DNA of 64,000 bases from an uncultured Tolumonas sp. (GTDB lineage: Bacteria > Pseudomonadota > Gammaproteobacteria > Enterobacterales > Aeromonadaceae), in NCBI RefSeq assembly GCF_963676665.1, contig NZ_OY781373.1, positions 62,001 through 126,000 on the forward strand, written 5' to 3'. A program made the translations under genes and the position numbers. The notes under the pieces are model-generated. The model was not told the DNA's origin. It saw only the letters and a list, made by a program, of their open reading frames with translations, and did not search any database. This document shows, piece after piece, positions 1-9,503 of this stretch; positions within the stretch are counted from its first letter, which is position 1; every line of letters begins with the position of its first letter.

Positions 1-18
1 CAGCGCACTTTTGTTCAT
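1..18 (-). CDS. Start of a divergent gene, cut by the window edge
   Basis: Only six codons are visible (M-N-K-S-A-L), reading out of the window on the minus strand. They are supported by a good ribosome binding site, GGAGAT, ending 4 bases before the ATG. The gene is divergent from the GlxA-type regulator at 240, so it could be that regulator's target. No function can be assigned from six residues. Confidence 0.45.
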
Positions 19-36
19 GGTTATCTCCATTGGTTT

Positions 37-162
37 ATACCCGTCGTACTTGAAGTCGCCGCATCGTTGACGGCGTTCTCTCACCCCAATCACATAGCAT
101 CTCTATGTTCATGGGGATTCACTCACTTGTCGCCTTGCTGCAACACCAATTACTTTGGGTAT
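37..162. repeat. 126-bp intergenic repeat with inverted ends (ATACCC...GGGTAT)
   Basis: The stretch starts with ATACCCGTCGTACTTGAAGT and ends with ATTACTTTGGGTAT, so ATACCC and GGGTAT are inverted ends. Its interior (near CATAGCATCTCTATG and GGGGATTCACTCACTTG) closely resembles an intergenic repeat common in Serratia, Yersinia and relatives, recalled from memory. It has no ORF. Such elements are non-autonomous, MITE-like or transcript-folding repeats. No second copy was noticed in this window. Confidence 0.6.
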
Positions 163-239
163 GCAGTGAAGCTAGATTAAACCGTGGCACTGTTTTACGC
201 TGTTGGCGTAAATGACATTTTCAGGGTGTAAAACGACAA

Positions 240-1211
240 ATGACCATTGGTTTACGAATTGCTATCGTGGCATATGAACAGGCGCTGCCTTCAGCCTTAT
301 ATGGATTGGGTGAGGTGTTTTATGCCGTCGAGCGTTTTCGCGAACGAAATGAGTCGGTGCGATCGCTGGAATGGCGTTATCTGTTGGTTGGACAAGACGA
401 TCGGATGTCATCGTTACCATGCTGGCAAGCAGATGAGCGCGTTGATGTGGTGATATTACCACCGTGCAGCGCTGGTCAGACACCTGTGTGTCCTCCTGAT
501 TGGTTAGTCGCATGGTTACACCAGCAACATCAGCAAGGTGCGGTATTAGCATCGGCTTGTGGGGGGGCGTGCGTGTTAGCCCGAAGTGGGCTATTAGATG
601 GCCGCATTGTGACGACACATTGGTTACTAGAAGAGACTTTTCGCCAGCAGTTTCCAAATGTTCGCTTAAATTTAGATGCGGTCGTCATCGAAGAGGCCGA
701 TCTGATCACGGCGGGTGGCATTATGGCTTGGCTAGATTTGGCAATGCGGATCGTATGGCGTTATTACGGTGCAATCTTAGTGGCACAGTTGAGTAAATAT
801 TTGTTGTGGGATAGCGGCGAACGGGAGCAGCGTTATTACCGCCGTTTTCAGCCACCAAAACAGCATGGTGATGGGGCGATCCTCAAACTACAACAATGGC
901 TGGAAGTGCATTTCCAGACCACTTGCCCGTTATCACAACTGGCTGAACAGGCGGCGATGAGTCCGCGTACCTTACAGCGGCGTTTTCTGGCGGCGACCCA
1001 ACTGACCATCAGCAGTTATGTGCAGCATTTGCGGCTGGAGAAAGCGCGGGAATTACTGGAAACCACGGTTTTACCGGTAGAACAAATTACCTGGCAGATT
1101 GGTTACGATGACAGAGCGTCGTTTAATAAGCTGTTTAAGACGCAGATCGGCTTATCGCCCAAGGCCTACCGACAGCGGTTTAGTGGTGCGTCCTCTGTCG
1201 GAAGAACTTAG
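240..1211 (+). CDS. GlxA-family transcriptional regulator (DJ-1/PfpI-like domain + AraC HTH)
   Basis: 323 aa. Residues about 5-180 form a DJ-1/PfpI-like class I glutamine-amidotransferase fold, with the elbow ACGGACVLA near residue 105-113. Residues about 215-315 form a two-helix AraC/XylS DNA-binding domain (SQLAEQAAMSPRTLQRRF, then IGYDDRASFNKLFKTQIGLSP). This architecture is that of GlxA/FtrA-type activators, whose N-terminal domain senses a ligand rather than acting as an enzyme. The ATG at 240 is preceded by AGGGTG at good spacing. It is divergent from the gene cut at the left edge. The target is unknown. Confidence 0.85.
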   Translation: MTIGLRIAIVAYEQALPSALYGLGEVFYAVERFRERNESVRSLEWRYLLVGQDDRMSSLPCWQADERVDVVILPPCSAGQTPVCPPDWLVAWLHQQHQQGAVLASACGGACVLARSGLLDGRIVTTHWLLEETFRQQFPNVRLNLDAVVIEEADLITAGGIMAWLDLAMRIVWRYYGAILVAQLSKYLLWDSGEREQRYYRRFQPPKQHGDGAILKLQQWLEVHFQTTCPLSQLAEQAAMSPRTLQRRFLAATQLTISSYVQHLRLEKARELLETTVLPVEQITWQIGYDDRASFNKLFKTQIGLSPKAYRQRFSGASSVGRT

Positions 1212-1840
1212 TCAGTGTGATCATCCTGTATATCAATGGCATGACACAGCGTGGAGATCGCCTTTTGCCAGCGAGTCCAGCCCTCTTCGGTTTGTAGACT
1301 GATGCCGCCATAGTGCTGAGTATTGCGACTCCGGACCAGCAGGTACTGCACGCCAGCGACTAGAAAGTTGGCGATGGCACTGATATCGCGTTGTTCATGA
1401 TCGAGATCGCTGGTGGCTTGTTGCAGCACGTCGATACCCCATTGTTCCCGGATATCTGCCAGCGTGGTCGTTAGGGCATTCTGCTGTGATAGTTCCCACG
1501 CCATGATAGCAAGCGTCTGCGGGCGGGCCAATAAACTGCGGACTAGCCGTTCCAGCACTAATTGCAGACGTTGACCAGCACTTAGTCGCAGCAAGGTGAT
1601 CCGATCACCCAGCACTTCATCGACGGATGGCCAGAAGTTACTGCTTTTGCCATAACACGCCAGTAATTTGGGTAGGCCGTCAAAATAGCGGTAGATCAGC
1701 ACCTTATCGACACCAGCGGTTCGGGCAATGGCGTTAACACCAATCGACTGAAAGCCTTGTTCCGCCAGCAATTGGCCCACGGCTGCGATCAGGCGTTGCT
1801 CGGTCTGGGCTCGGTCACGGCTGTTATCAGTGAGGGCCAT
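1208..1840 (-). CDS. TetR-family transcriptional regulator
   Basis: 210 aa from the ATG at 1840 (MALTDNSRDRAQTEQRLIAA). Residues about 10-55 are a typical TetR helix-turn-helix (GQLLAEQGFQSIGVNAIARTAGVDKVLIYRYF); the rest is the divergent ligand-binding domain. A longer reading frame exists upstream, but its extra codons lie inside the lipoprotein gene and look non-coding. The gene overlaps the 3' end of the lipoprotein gene by 14 bases, so the two are one operon. The probable operator is the GTCAC/GTGAC inverted repeat at 2428-2474, in front of the lipoprotein gene. The regulator likely represses its own operon (inference). Confidence 0.85.
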   Translation of the reverse strand: MALTDNSRDRAQTEQRLIAAVGQLLAEQGFQSIGVNAIARTAGVDKVLIYRYFDGLPKLLACYGKSSNFWPSVDEVLGDRITLLRLSAGQRLQLVLERLVRSLLARPQTLAIMAWELSQQNALTTTLADIREQWGIDVLQQATSDLDHEQRDISAIANFLVAGVQYLLVRSRNTQHYGGISLQTEEGWTRWQKAISTLCHAIDIQDDHTD

Positions 1841-2414
1841 CTGTTTGCTCCAGCAAATTACGGGTACGTTCCGCGATCCGATCCAGCGCCGTGTTACTGT
1901 GCGCCCATGTCGTAAAATGACCATGGAAATCAGACAGACCGGCATTATCAGCCAGACTGGCATCCAGATACAACGTCTTGCCTGCGGCATCAATCACCCT
2001 GATTTGAATGGCTGAACCACCACTTTGTACCGGCAGTAAAATCAGGGCACTGCTGGCGACATTCAGCAGCGGTGCTACTGGTTTTACCTCAGTTATTTCC
2101 GCTTGTACGCGCAGCACCGGCCCATGCGGGTCATTACCTTTCAACTCACGGGCCAGCGCATTTTCCAGATGAAAACGTAGCAGCGCCTGCCGTTCTGCAC
2201 TGAGTCGATAACAAAGTGAAGTGACGTGCCAGCGCACCGACTCAACGATCACGGCTGACCAGTGCAGGCGCGTCGCCGGTTGCTGATAAATCAGCGTGCT
2301 TTCTTGTTGAGGGTTAAGCGCATTTTTGCCGGGTTGGCTGGCCGGATGAACGCAACTGCAACCGGTTAATACACCGATCATACTGAGCAGAAAAATGGAA
2401 AAATAGTATTTCAT
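1827..2414 (-). CDS. Putative outer-membrane lipoprotein, DUF3313-like
   Basis: 195 aa. The N-terminus MKYYFSIFLLSMIGVLTGCS is a lipoprotein signal peptide with lipobox LTGC, cleaved before Cys19. The mature part has the pattern of DUF3313-type lipoproteins (alternating strands such as LRVQAEITEVKPVAPLLNV and IQIRVIDAAGKTLYLD). That family assignment is from memory and moderate. The gene is first in a two-gene operon with the TetR regulator, behind a strong inverted-repeat operator. Function unknown; a role in envelope homeostasis is only a guess from the lipoprotein nature. Confidence 0.7.
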   Translation of the reverse strand: MKYYFSIFLLSMIGVLTGCSCVHPASQPGKNALNPQQESTLIYQQPATRLHWSAVIVESVRWHVTSLCYRLSAERQALLRFHLENALARELKGNDPHGPVLRVQAEITEVKPVAPLLNVASSALILLPVQSGGSAIQIRVIDAAGKTLYLDASLADNAGLSDFHGHFTTWAHSNTALDRIAERTRNLLEQTDGPH

Positions 2415-2427
2415 GATATCGCTCTCT

Positions 2428-2474
2428 TTTTGTCACCATGTAGTGACAAAATGGTAGAGTCACTTAGTGGTGAC
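2428..2474. promoter_or_regulatory. Probable TetR operator: paired GTCAC/GTGAC inverted repeats
   Basis: A 9-bp perfect inverted repeat, TTTTGTCAC / GTGACAAAA with a 6-bp spacer, spans 2428-2451. A second, less regular repeat (GTCAC at 2459-2463, GTGAC at 2470-2474) follows. Both lie 14-60 bases upstream of the lipoprotein ATG, where a promoter is expected. They are the obvious binding sites for the TetR protein encoded second in the operon. Confidence 0.65.
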
Positions 2475-2542
2475 ATGCAGCGATAATTTATGGCAAGAGG
2501 AATTATCTTATTAGGGGTTGTTTGGTTTATGCGCGGATAAAA

Positions 2543-2566
2543 AAATCCCTCGCTTGCGAGGGATTT
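2543..2566 (-). terminator. Rho-independent terminator of the ilv operon
   Basis: The palindrome AAATCCCTCGC-TT-GCGAGGGATTT is followed, in the minus-strand reading direction, by a T-run (the A-run at 2539-2545). It lies 17 bases beyond the ilvA stop codon and so ends the ilvGMEDA transcript. Confidence 0.9.
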
Positions 2567-2582
2567 AAAGCAGCAATGAAAC

Positions 2583-4118
2583 TTAACGTGGTGCGAGAAA
2601 CAGTCGGTAGGTTTCATCATCGCTGACATCGCGCGATGGATAACCCAGTTCCTGCAAATGGCGGTTAAACGCCGGCATATCATCTTCACCCAGCTCAAAA
2701 CCACACAACACATAACCGTAATCGGCACCATGGTGACGATAGTGGAACAGGGTAATGTTCCACAGCGTGCCCAGTGTTTCCAGAAAACGCAGCAAGGCGC
2801 CGGGTTGTTCCGGAAATTCGAAGCTGAACAGGCGCTCTTGCACCGTTTTGCACGGGCGACCACCGACCATGTAACGCACATGATTTTTCGCCAGACTGTT
2901 ATCGGTGATATTCAGCACCGAATAACCCGATTTTTGCAGGTCTGCGACCACCTGTAACAGCTCTTCGGTGCCGTTGTTCAGGCGTACGGAAACGAAGATG
3001 GTTGCTTCTTTGTCTTCCGAATAACGGTAGTTGAACTCGGTGACCATGCGTTTGCCGAGAATATGGCAGAACTCCAGAAACGCACCTTTGCGCTCTGGAA
3101 TGGTGACCGCCAGCACGCCTTCGCGTTTTTCACCCAGCTCGCAACGCTCAGAGACATAACGCAGACTGTGGAAGTTCACGTTGGCACCCGACAAAATCGC
3201 GGCCATGCGCGCGCCTTTGATGTGCGTGGTTTCCACATATTTCTTTAAACCAGCCAGCGACAGGGCACCGGAAGGTTCCGCCACCGCGCGGGTATCATCG
3301 AAAATATCTTTCAGCGCGGCACAGATCTCATCGTTGGTCACGGTGATTACGTCATCCAGATACTCACGACAGACGCGGAAGGTTTCATCACCAGCGCGTT
3401 TTACCGCCACACCATCGGCAAACAACGACACGCGGGGCAGATTCACCGGCTCACCAGCTTCCAGTGCCGCTTTCATTGACGCGGAGCCTTCAGCTTCGAC
3501 ACCGATGACTTTGATGTTTGGCAGCAGTTGCTTGATATAAACCGCAACACCGGCCGCCAGACCACCACCACCGACCTGCACAAACACATGTGTCAGACGG
3601 GTATCTTGTTCCAGCAGTTCACGGCCAATGGTGCCTTGCCCGGCGATGACATCAACATCGTCATACGGCGGGATCAGGGTGTAGCCGTGTTCTGCCGCCA
3701 GACGACGGCTTTCGGCATACGCTTCATCAAAGCTGTTACCGAACAACACTACATTGCCACCCATACGACGCACGGCATCAATTTTGATGTCCGGCGTGGT
3801 GGTTGGCATCACGATGATGGCCGGAATTTTCAGCTTCGCACCGGATAGCGCCACGCCTTGGGCATGATTTCCCGCCGAGGCGGCAATGATGCCTTTCGCG
3901 CGCTGTTCTTCACTCAAACCGGCGATCTTGTTATACGCACCGCGCAGTTTGAATGAGTGTACGGGCTGCAGATCTTCGCGCTTGAGCGCCACGTGGTTGC
4001 CCAAACGATCGGAGATCTTTTTCAGCGTCTGTAACGGGGTGACTTTCGCCACCTCGTAGACTGGCGACAGCAGGATCTTGCGAAGATAATCGCTGGCCTG
4101 CGGTTGTGTGTCGCTCAT
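2583..4118 (-). CDS. ilvA: Threonine deaminase (L-threonine ammonia-lyase), biosynthetic
   Basis: 511 aa, near the usual length of about 514. It converts threonine to 2-oxobutanoate, the first step of isoleucine synthesis. The PLP lysine is Lys57 in HSFKLRGAYNK, the glycine-rich phosphate loop is VGGGGLAAG near residue 187, and the C-terminal third carries two ACT-like regulatory repeats (GAFLEFCHILG and GALLRFLETLG), as expected for the isoleucine-inhibited form. It is the last gene of the ilv operon, two bases after the ilvD stop, and ends before a strong terminator. Confidence 0.97.
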   Translation of the reverse strand: MSDTQPQASDYLRKILLSPVYEVAKVTPLQTLKKISDRLGNHVALKREDLQPVHSFKLRGAYNKIAGLSEEQRAKGIIAASAGNHAQGVALSGAKLKIPAIIVMPTTTPDIKIDAVRRMGGNVVLFGNSFDEAYAESRRLAAEHGYTLIPPYDDVDVIAGQGTIGRELLEQDTRLTHVFVQVGGGGLAAGVAVYIKQLLPNIKVIGVEAEGSASMKAALEAGEPVNLPRVSLFADGVAVKRAGDETFRVCREYLDDVITVTNDEICAALKDIFDDTRAVAEPSGALSLAGLKKYVETTHIKGARMAAILSGANVNFHSLRYVSERCELGEKREGVLAVTIPERKGAFLEFCHILGKRMVTEFNYRYSEDKEATIFVSVRLNNGTEELLQVVADLQKSGYSVLNITDNSLAKNHVRYMVGGRPCKTVQERLFSFEFPEQPGALLRFLETLGTLWNITLFHYRHHGADYGYVLCGFELGEDDMPAFNRHLQELGYPSRDVSDDETYRLFLAPR

Positions 4119-4120
4119 GC

Positions 4121-5971
4121 TTATTCTCCCAGTTTGCTGCGATCGCGCACGGCACCTTTGTCAGCACTGGTCGCCAGATTCGCGTAAGCACGCAGTGCAA
4201 AGGAAACAAAACGGTCACGGTTAACCGGCTTCCATGCGGCTTTGCCTTTAGCTTCCATCGCGGCACGACGGGTCGCCAGTTCGCTATCACTGATTTTGAT
4301 ATCGATGCTGCGAGCTGGGATGTTGATGCTGATCAGATCGCCATCTTCAATCAGGCCGATGTTACCGCCAGACGCGGCTTCCGGTGAGACGTGGCCGATC
4401 GACAGACCTGATGAGCCGCCAGAGAAACGACCATCGGTGATCAGCGCACACACTTTACCCAAGCCCATCGATTTCAGATAAGAGGTTGGATACAGCATTT
4501 CCTGCATACCTGGGCCGCCTTTCGGGCCTTCGTAACGCACGATCACCACATCACCGGCTTTCACTTTGCCGCCCAGAATACCGGCTACTGCGTCGTCCTG
4601 GCTCTCGAACACCACCGCCGGGCCTTCGAATGTCAGAATGGATTCATCCACACCAGCCGTCTTAACGATACAGCCGTCAACAGCCAGATTACCGGCCAGC
4701 ACCGCTAAACCACCATCCTGGCTGTAGGCGTTTTCTTTGGTGCGGATACAACCTTCTTTACGATCCACATCCAGCGATGGCCAGCGACAATCCTGGCTAA
4801 ATGCCACGGTAGTTGGAATGCCAGCCGGACCGGCGCTGTAGAATTTCTTCACCGCGTCAGACGGGTTCAGTGCCACATCATACTGCTCGATCAGCTCGGC
4901 TAATGACAGGCCCAGCACGTTACGCACGTCAGTATGCAGCAGACCAGCGCGGCTCAGTTCACCCAGAATGGCGACGATACCACCGGCGCGGTGCACATCT
5001 TCCATATGATATTTCTGAGTTGAAGGCGCCACTTTACACAGCTGCGGCACACGGCGTGACATACGGTCGATGTCAGCCATGGTGAAATCCACATCGCCTT
5101 CCTGGGCAATGGCCAGCAGGTGCAATACGGTGTTGGTGGAACCGCCCATGGCGATATCCAGCGCGATGGCATTTTCAAATGCATCACGGGTAGCAATAGA
5201 GCGTGGCAGTGCCGTCACATCGTCTTGTTCGTAATAACGTTTTGCCAGCTCAACGATACGATGACCGGCACTTTTAAACAGTTGTTCACGATCCGCGTGC
5301 GTTGCCAGCAGCGAACCGTTACCCGGCTGCGACAGACCCAGCGCTTCGGTCAGACAGTTCATGGAGTTGGCGGTAAACATACCGGAGCACGAGCCGCAAG
5401 TTGGGCAAGCACTGCGTTCAACCGCTGCGGTGTCTTCATCGCTGACCGTTGGGTCAGCCGCCATGATCATGGCATCGACCAGATCCAGCTTGATGATTTT
5501 GTCTGACAGTTTGGTTTTACCCGCTTCCATCGGGCCGCCGGAAACGAAAATCACCGGAATGTTCAGGCGCATCGCGGCCATCAGCATCCCGGGGGTGATT
5601 TTGTCGCAGTTGGAGATACACACCATCGCATCGGCACAGTGCGCGTTGACCATATATTCCACTGAGTCAGCGATCAGCTCGCGTGATGGCAGCGAATAGA
5701 GCATGCCGCCGTGACCCATGGCGATACCGTCATCTACTGCAATGGTGTTGAACTCTTTCGCCACGCCTCCTGCCGCTTCGATTTCACGCGCCACTAATTG
5801 ACCCAGATCTTTTAAGTGCACATGGCCCGGTACGAACTGGGTGAACGAGTTAACTACGGCGATAATTGGTTTATCGAAATCACCGTCTTTCATACCGGTG
5901 GCGCGCCACAGTGCACGGGCACCGGCCATATTGCGACCTTGCGTGGTCGTCGCGGAACGTAACTTAGGCAT
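4121..5971 (-). CDS. ilvD: Dihydroxy-acid dehydratase
   Basis: 616 aa, the normal length of the E. coli-type enzyme. It dehydrates dihydroxyisovalerate and dihydroxymethylvalerate in valine and isoleucine synthesis. Iron-sulfur ligands are in SNCDKITPG near residue 120 and in [16 protein letters not shown] near 192-207; the C-terminal [15 protein letters not shown] is the family signature. It sits between ilvE and ilvA. The 149-bp gap to ilvE holds a hairpin that may adjust downstream expression. Confidence 0.97.
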   Translation of the reverse strand: MPKLRSATTTQGRNMAGARALWRATGMKDGDFDKPIIAVVNSFTQFVPGHVHLKDLGQLVAREIEAAGGVAKEFNTIAVDDGIAMGHGGMLYSLPSRELIADSVEYMVNAHCADAMVCISNCDKITPGMLMAAMRLNIPVIFVSGGPMEAGKTKLSDKIIKLDLVDAMIMAADPTVSDEDTAAVERSACPTCGSCSGMFTANSMNCLTEALGLSQPGNGSLLATHADREQLFKSAGHRIVELAKRYYEQDDVTALPRSIATRDAFENAIALDIAMGGSTNTVLHLLAIAQEGDVDFTMADIDRMSRRVPQLCKVAPSTQKYHMEDVHRAGGIVAILGELSRAGLLHTDVRNVLGLSLAELIEQYDVALNPSDAVKKFYSAGPAGIPTTVAFSQDCRWPSLDVDRKEGCIRTKENAYSQDGGLAVLAGNLAVDGCIVKTAGVDESILTFEGPAVVFESQDDAVAGILGGKVKAGDVVIVRYEGPKGGPGMQEMLYPTSYLKSMGLGKVCALITDGRFSGGSSGLSIGHVSPEAASGGNIGLIEDGDLISINIPARSIDIKISDSELATRRAAMEAKGKAAWKPVNRDRFVSFALRAYANLATSADKGAVRDRSKLGE

Positions 5972-6085
5972 TGTTGTCTCCTTAATGGAAGCTGCCTGCC
6001 GTCTTCATTGGTCTTATTGGCAACTTCACGATTATGTATTCGAATGTATTCGGCTATTTTGCAAAACAAGACAGTCTGCAAAACA

Positions 6086-6110
6086 AGAAGGCGCCAGTTA
6101 TGCGCCTTCT
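6086..6110 (-). terminator. Hairpin between ilvE and ilvD (partial terminator or processing site)
   Basis: AGAAGGCGC and GCGCCTTCT form a perfect 9-bp stem with a 7-base loop, 11 bases beyond the ilvE stop. In the minus direction it is followed by TGTTTTGC, a weak U-tract. Since ilvDA lie downstream, full termination is unlikely unless they have their own promoter. A leaky terminator or mRNA-stabilising hairpin is the more likely role. Confidence 0.55.
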
Positions 6111-6120
6111 GTTACTTCAA

Positions 6121-7044
6121 TTATTTGCTGACCGGAGTCAACCAGCCCCATTTATCTTCGGTCTCGCCATTGAACAGGCCAAAGAAGGCTTTTTGGATCT
6201 CTTCGGTGATTGGGCCACGACGACCTTCACCGATCTGCATACGGTCCACAGAGCTTACGGGTGTGATTTCTGCGGCAGTACCACACATGAAAATTTCATC
6301 TGCCAGATACAGCGCTTCACGTTGCAGTGACTCTTCGCGGATGGTGTAACCCAGTTCACGCGCCAGCGTCATGATGCTGTCACGGGTGATGCCAGGCAGG
6401 ATGCCGGAGGTCGTTGGCGAGGTGTACATGACGCCATTTTTGATAATGAACAGGTTTTCGCCTGAACCTTCAGAGATATAACCATTCACGTCCAGCGCGA
6501 TGCCTTCCACATAACCGTTACGACGTGCTTCACGTGCAATCAGTTGGGATGACAGGTAGTTACCACCGGCTTTGGCACCAGTTGGAATGGTGTTTGGTGC
6601 AAGACGGCTCCATGAAGAGACCATGACATCGACACCGTTCGCCAGTGCGTCGTCACCAAGATAAGCACCCCAAGGCAGTGCGCCGATCATCACTTCGACT
6701 TTGTCGCTTTTTGGCAACACGCCCAAACCCACGTTACCGATGAAGGCCAGTGGGCGCAGGTAGGCGCTCTTCATGTCGTTTTTGGTCACGATGTCACAGC
6801 AGGCTTGTTCAATAGCGGCTTTGTCGAATGGCATTTCCATCCAATAGATTTTGGCGGAATCAAACAGGCGCTGAATGTGCTCTTTCAGACGGAAAATCGC
6901 GGTGCCATTCGGGGTGTCATAGGCACGAATGCCTTCAAACACAGAAGAACCATAATGCAGGGCATGCGTCATCACGTGAACCTGAGCGCGATCCCATTCC
7001 ACCATTTCGCCATTGAACCAAATGTATTTTGTAGTCTGTGACAT
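6121..7044 (-). CDS. ilvE: Branched-chain amino acid aminotransferase
   Basis: 307 aa, the usual fold-type IV length. It transfers amino groups from glutamate to the keto acids of valine, leucine and isoleucine. The PLP lysine is in GAKAGGNYLSSQ near residue 160; the cofactor-binding loop is GYISEGSGENLFII, and TTSGILPGITRDS is the family signature. Third structural gene of the operon, 12 bases after ilvM. Confidence 0.97.
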   Translation of the reverse strand: MSQTTKYIWFNGEMVEWDRAQVHVMTHALHYGSSVFEGIRAYDTPNGTAIFRLKEHIQRLFDSAKIYWMEMPFDKAAIEQACCDIVTKNDMKSAYLRPLAFIGNVGLGVLPKSDKVEVMIGALPWGAYLGDDALANGVDVMVSSWSRLAPNTIPTGAKAGGNYLSSQLIAREARRNGYVEGIALDVNGYISEGSGENLFIIKNGVMYTSPTTSGILPGITRDSIMTLARELGYTIREESLQREALYLADEIFMCGTAAEITPVSSVDRMQIGEGRRGPITEEIQKAFFGLFNGETEDKWGWLTPVSK

Positions 7045-7056
7045 GCTTATATTTCC

Positions 7057-7323
7057 TTATGCGCTGATCTTTAAGGCAGATTGTTCAGATTGATCCAGTG
7101 CTTCCACGTGAAACACATCGATCAGTTTGTTCAGTTGGCTCTGCAACAGCTGGATCGGGCGTTCACTCTCCACGGTCACGGCAATACGCAGGGAACTGCT
7201 ATCGGGTACGGTTTCCATATTTAACTGACACAGAGCAAAGCCACGGTGACGCACCACGCGCAGCACACGCTCCAGCACTTCAGGGCGGGAACCGGTGATC
7301 AAATTCAGCTGATGTTGCTTCAT
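7057..7323 (-). CDS. ilvM: Acetolactate synthase II small (regulatory) subunit
   Basis: 88 aa from the ATG at 7323 ([23 protein letters not shown]), with one ACT domain typical of IlvM. It partners with IlvG to form acetohydroxyacid synthase II. The start codon overlaps the ilvG stop (ATGA), indicating translational coupling and equimolar production. The longer upstream frame is the ilvG coding region read in another frame. Confidence 0.93.
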   Translation of the reverse strand: MKQHQLNLITGSRPEVLERVLRVVRHRGFALCQLNMETVPDSSSLRIAVTVESERPIQLLQSQLNKLIDVFHVEALDQSEQSALKISA

Positions 7324-8969
7324 GGTTTGCTCTCCATCATATCCTGATTGGCGGCACCTGGCGGAACCAGAGGCCAAACATTTTCTTCTGCTGAAATCGA
7401 AACGTGCAGCAGATAAGCGCCTTCGCTGGCCAGCATTCTGGCAATCGCAGCGGGGACTTCGTCTTTGCGGGTGATGGTTTCGCCTGCGATATCAAAGGCG
7501 GAAGCCAGACGCACAAAATCGGGGTTGTCTGACAGGATGGTTTCACTGAAACGGGCGTCGAAAAACAGCTCCTGCCACTGACGCACCATACCCAGACGCT
7601 GGTTATCCAATAACACCATTTTTACCGGCAGTTTAGCGCGGCGCAGCGTGCCCAGTTCCTGGACATTCATCATAAAGGAACCGTCACCGCTGACCAAGAC
7701 TACTTCGTCGTTCGGGCGCGCCATTTTAGCACCAACTGCCGCCGGTAAGCCAAAGCCCATGGTGCCTAAACCGGAGCTGGAGATGTGATTGCGTGGGCTA
7801 TTGAACTGCATGTGTTGCGCCACCCACATTTGATGCTGGCCGACGTCGCAACATACCACGCTGTTTTCCGGCAGCGTATCGCTTAATTGTTTGAGCAGCA
7901 GTGGTGCATAAATGTGCTCACCCGGGTGGTCATAACGCCATGGGAAATCATTTTTCATCGCTACACAGTGTTCACGCCAGCTGGTGATACTCATGGTCAT
8001 TGCCAGCGCTGGCAGCAGGCTACGCATGTCACCGTGCAGACCCACGTGTGCGCTGCGCAATTTGCCCACCTCTGCGGCATCCACATCCAGATGAATAATC
8101 TTGGCATGTGGGGCAAAGGCAGCCAGTTTTCCGGTCACCCGATCATCAAAACGCGCACCGGCTACTACCAATAAATCGGCTTCCTGCACCACTAAATTCG
8201 CGGCCTTGGTACCGTGCATGCCCAGCATGCCTAAGAATTGCGGGCTGTTCGGGTCGAGTGAACCAATACCTTTTAGCGTGGTTACCGATGGCATGGTGGT
8301 GATGGCGGCAAAATCGCGCAACTCGGCCACGGCGTCAGCCGCAATCACGCCGCCACCGACATACAGTACCGGTTTTTTCGCTTCACTCAACAGCTTACGA
8401 GCGGCAACGATGGCCTCTTGTTCGTCATTTTCATATTGTTCGGCCACGAGCTCGATCAGGGTGTCGAGTTCGGCTTTCGCCAGCTGAATGTCTTTCGGAA
8501 TATCCACCAAAACCGGGCCGGGGCGACCAGAACGGGCAATACGGAAGGCATCGGCCACCACCTGACCCAGTTCGTCGACCGATTGCACCATGAACGAGTG
8601 TTTGGTGCAGGCCAGGGACAGGCCCAGCACGTCCACTTCCTGAAACGCGTCAGTGCCGATCAGTGGCGAGGCGACCTGACCGGTCAGCGCCACCACCGGC
8701 ACCGAGTCGAGCAGTGCATCGGCCAGACCGGTGATCAGGTTGGTAGCGCCCGGGCCGGAAGTGGCGATACAAACGCCGACTTTACCGGTTGAGCGTGCGT
8801 AACCGATAGCGGCCATCGCCGCGCCTTGTTCATGACGACATAACAGGTGAGGAATTCCCCCATCGTACAGTGCGTCGTACACCGGCATGATCGCGCCACC
8901 CGGATAACCAAAAACCTGGGTAACACCCTGCTGGTGTAATGCTTTGACTAAGTACTGGGCCCCGTTCAT
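7320..8969 (-). CDS. ilvG: Acetolactate synthase II catalytic subunit
   Basis: 549 aa and intact, unlike the frameshifted ilvG of E. coli K-12. This thiamine-diphosphate enzyme condenses pyruvate with pyruvate or 2-oxobutanoate. The activating glutamate is in [12 protein letters not shown] near residue 47; the ThDP/Mg motif is [14 protein letters not shown] near residue 427. First structural gene of the operon, downstream of the ilvL leader and attenuator. Confidence 0.97.
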   Translation of the reverse strand: MNGAQYLVKALHQQGVTQVFGYPGGAIMPVYDALYDGGIPHLLCRHEQGAAMAAIGYARSTGKVGVCIATSGPGATNLITGLADALLDSVPVVALTGQVASPLIGTDAFQEVDVLGLSLACTKHSFMVQSVDELGQVVADAFRIARSGRPGPVLVDIPKDIQLAKAELDTLIELVAEQYENDEQEAIVAARKLLSEAKKPVLYVGGGVIAADAVAELRDFAAITTMPSVTTLKGIGSLDPNSPQFLGMLGMHGTKAANLVVQEADLLVVAGARFDDRVTGKLAAFAPHAKIIHLDVDAAEVGKLRSAHVGLHGDMRSLLPALAMTMSITSWREHCVAMKNDFPWRYDHPGEHIYAPLLLKQLSDTLPENSVVCCDVGQHQMWVAQHMQFNSPRNHISSSGLGTMGFGLPAAVGAKMARPNDEVVLVSGDGSFMMNVQELGTLRRAKLPVKMVLLDNQRLGMVRQWQELFFDARFSETILSDNPDFVRLASAFDIAGETITRKDEVPAAIARMLASEGAYLLHVSISAEENVWPLVPPGAANQDMMESKP

Positions 8970-9011
8970 TTCCTTGTCCCTTTTTTTGACTGCAAAAATG
9001 GCTTAAAAAAA

Positions 9012-9038
9012 AACCCCCGAGTGGTGTGCTCGGGGGTT
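9012..9038 (-). terminator. ilv operon attenuator terminator
   Basis: AACCCCCGAG and CTCGGGGGTT form a GC-rich 10-bp stem with a 7-base loop. On the minus strand it is followed by a run of nine U residues (A-run at 9005-9013). It lies between the leader peptide stop and ilvG, exactly where the ilvGMEDA attenuator is in enteric bacteria. Confidence 0.92.
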
Positions 9039-9057
9039 GTGAGTCTTTTCGTCCTGA

Positions 9058-9150
9058 CTAGCGAGTAGCTAATCGCGCCCCGAGCGGTGGAATAATCACC
9101 ACCACGACCAGGATCACAATAATGCTAATCAGAGACTGAATCTTGCTCAT
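9058..9150 (-). CDS. ilvL: ilv operon leader peptide
   Basis: A 30-codon ORF starting ATG-AGC-AAG-ATT-CAG and ending CGC-TAG. Codons 10-20 are eleven consecutive branched-chain codons (I-I-V-I-L-V-V-V-V-I-I), with more Ile and Leu on either side. Ribosome stalling here when Ile, Val or Leu tRNA is uncharged would prevent the terminator at 9012-9038 from forming. Leader peptide, hairpin and downstream ilvG are the classic attenuation arrangement. Too short for ordinary gene callers. Confidence 0.92.
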   Translation of the reverse strand: MSKIQSLISIIVILVVVVIIPPLGARLATR

Positions 9151-9201
9151 AAAATTCAAAAAATCCGGTTTGTTCCGCAAAAACATGCGGGCGTGACACA
9201 G

Positions 9202-9230
9202 AATTAGCATATTCCTGTGCGTAAATACAA
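9202..9230 (-). promoter_or_regulatory. Candidate ilvL/ilvG promoter
   Basis: On the minus strand, TTGTAT (9225-9230) and CTAATT (9202-9207) are separated by 17 bases. They lie about 50-80 bases upstream of the ilvL start, the expected position. The match to the sigma-70 consensus is moderate. Confidence 0.4.
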
Positions 9231-9503
9231 TCAGTTTTTTACTACGGGCTGATTATTTCTTAAACAGTCTTAGTTTTTTTATGGTTCTATCAACTATATT
9301 TTTAGTGATTGGTTAGCATAACTAACTATCTATCTATGTCTTAATTAAAAAATATTTTGTGAAATTCATTTTTTTTGGCGAGATAAACCAATATCGCTGC
9401 ATTGCCTGATTTCAGCCTTAGAGCGTGCTATTTTCAAATTTCAGTATTAATTAAGTTTCGTTGATTATGCTCAGTACACAGGAATAAAACTCCGGAGGCG
9501 GGC
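9231..9503. other. AT-rich intergenic region between the divergent ilv operon and the protease gene
   Basis: No ORF or strong hairpin is visible. The stretch is AT-rich with A/T runs (for example around 9350-9375), as is common for upstream DNA of strongly transcribed operons. A ribosome binding site, GGAGG, at the end of the gap serves the gene at 9504. Confidence 0.5.

Noticed and set aside
2411-2881. Minus-strand frame overlapping the ilvA 3' end
   Set aside because: It is an alternative frame of ilvA running through the terminator; no domain is visible.
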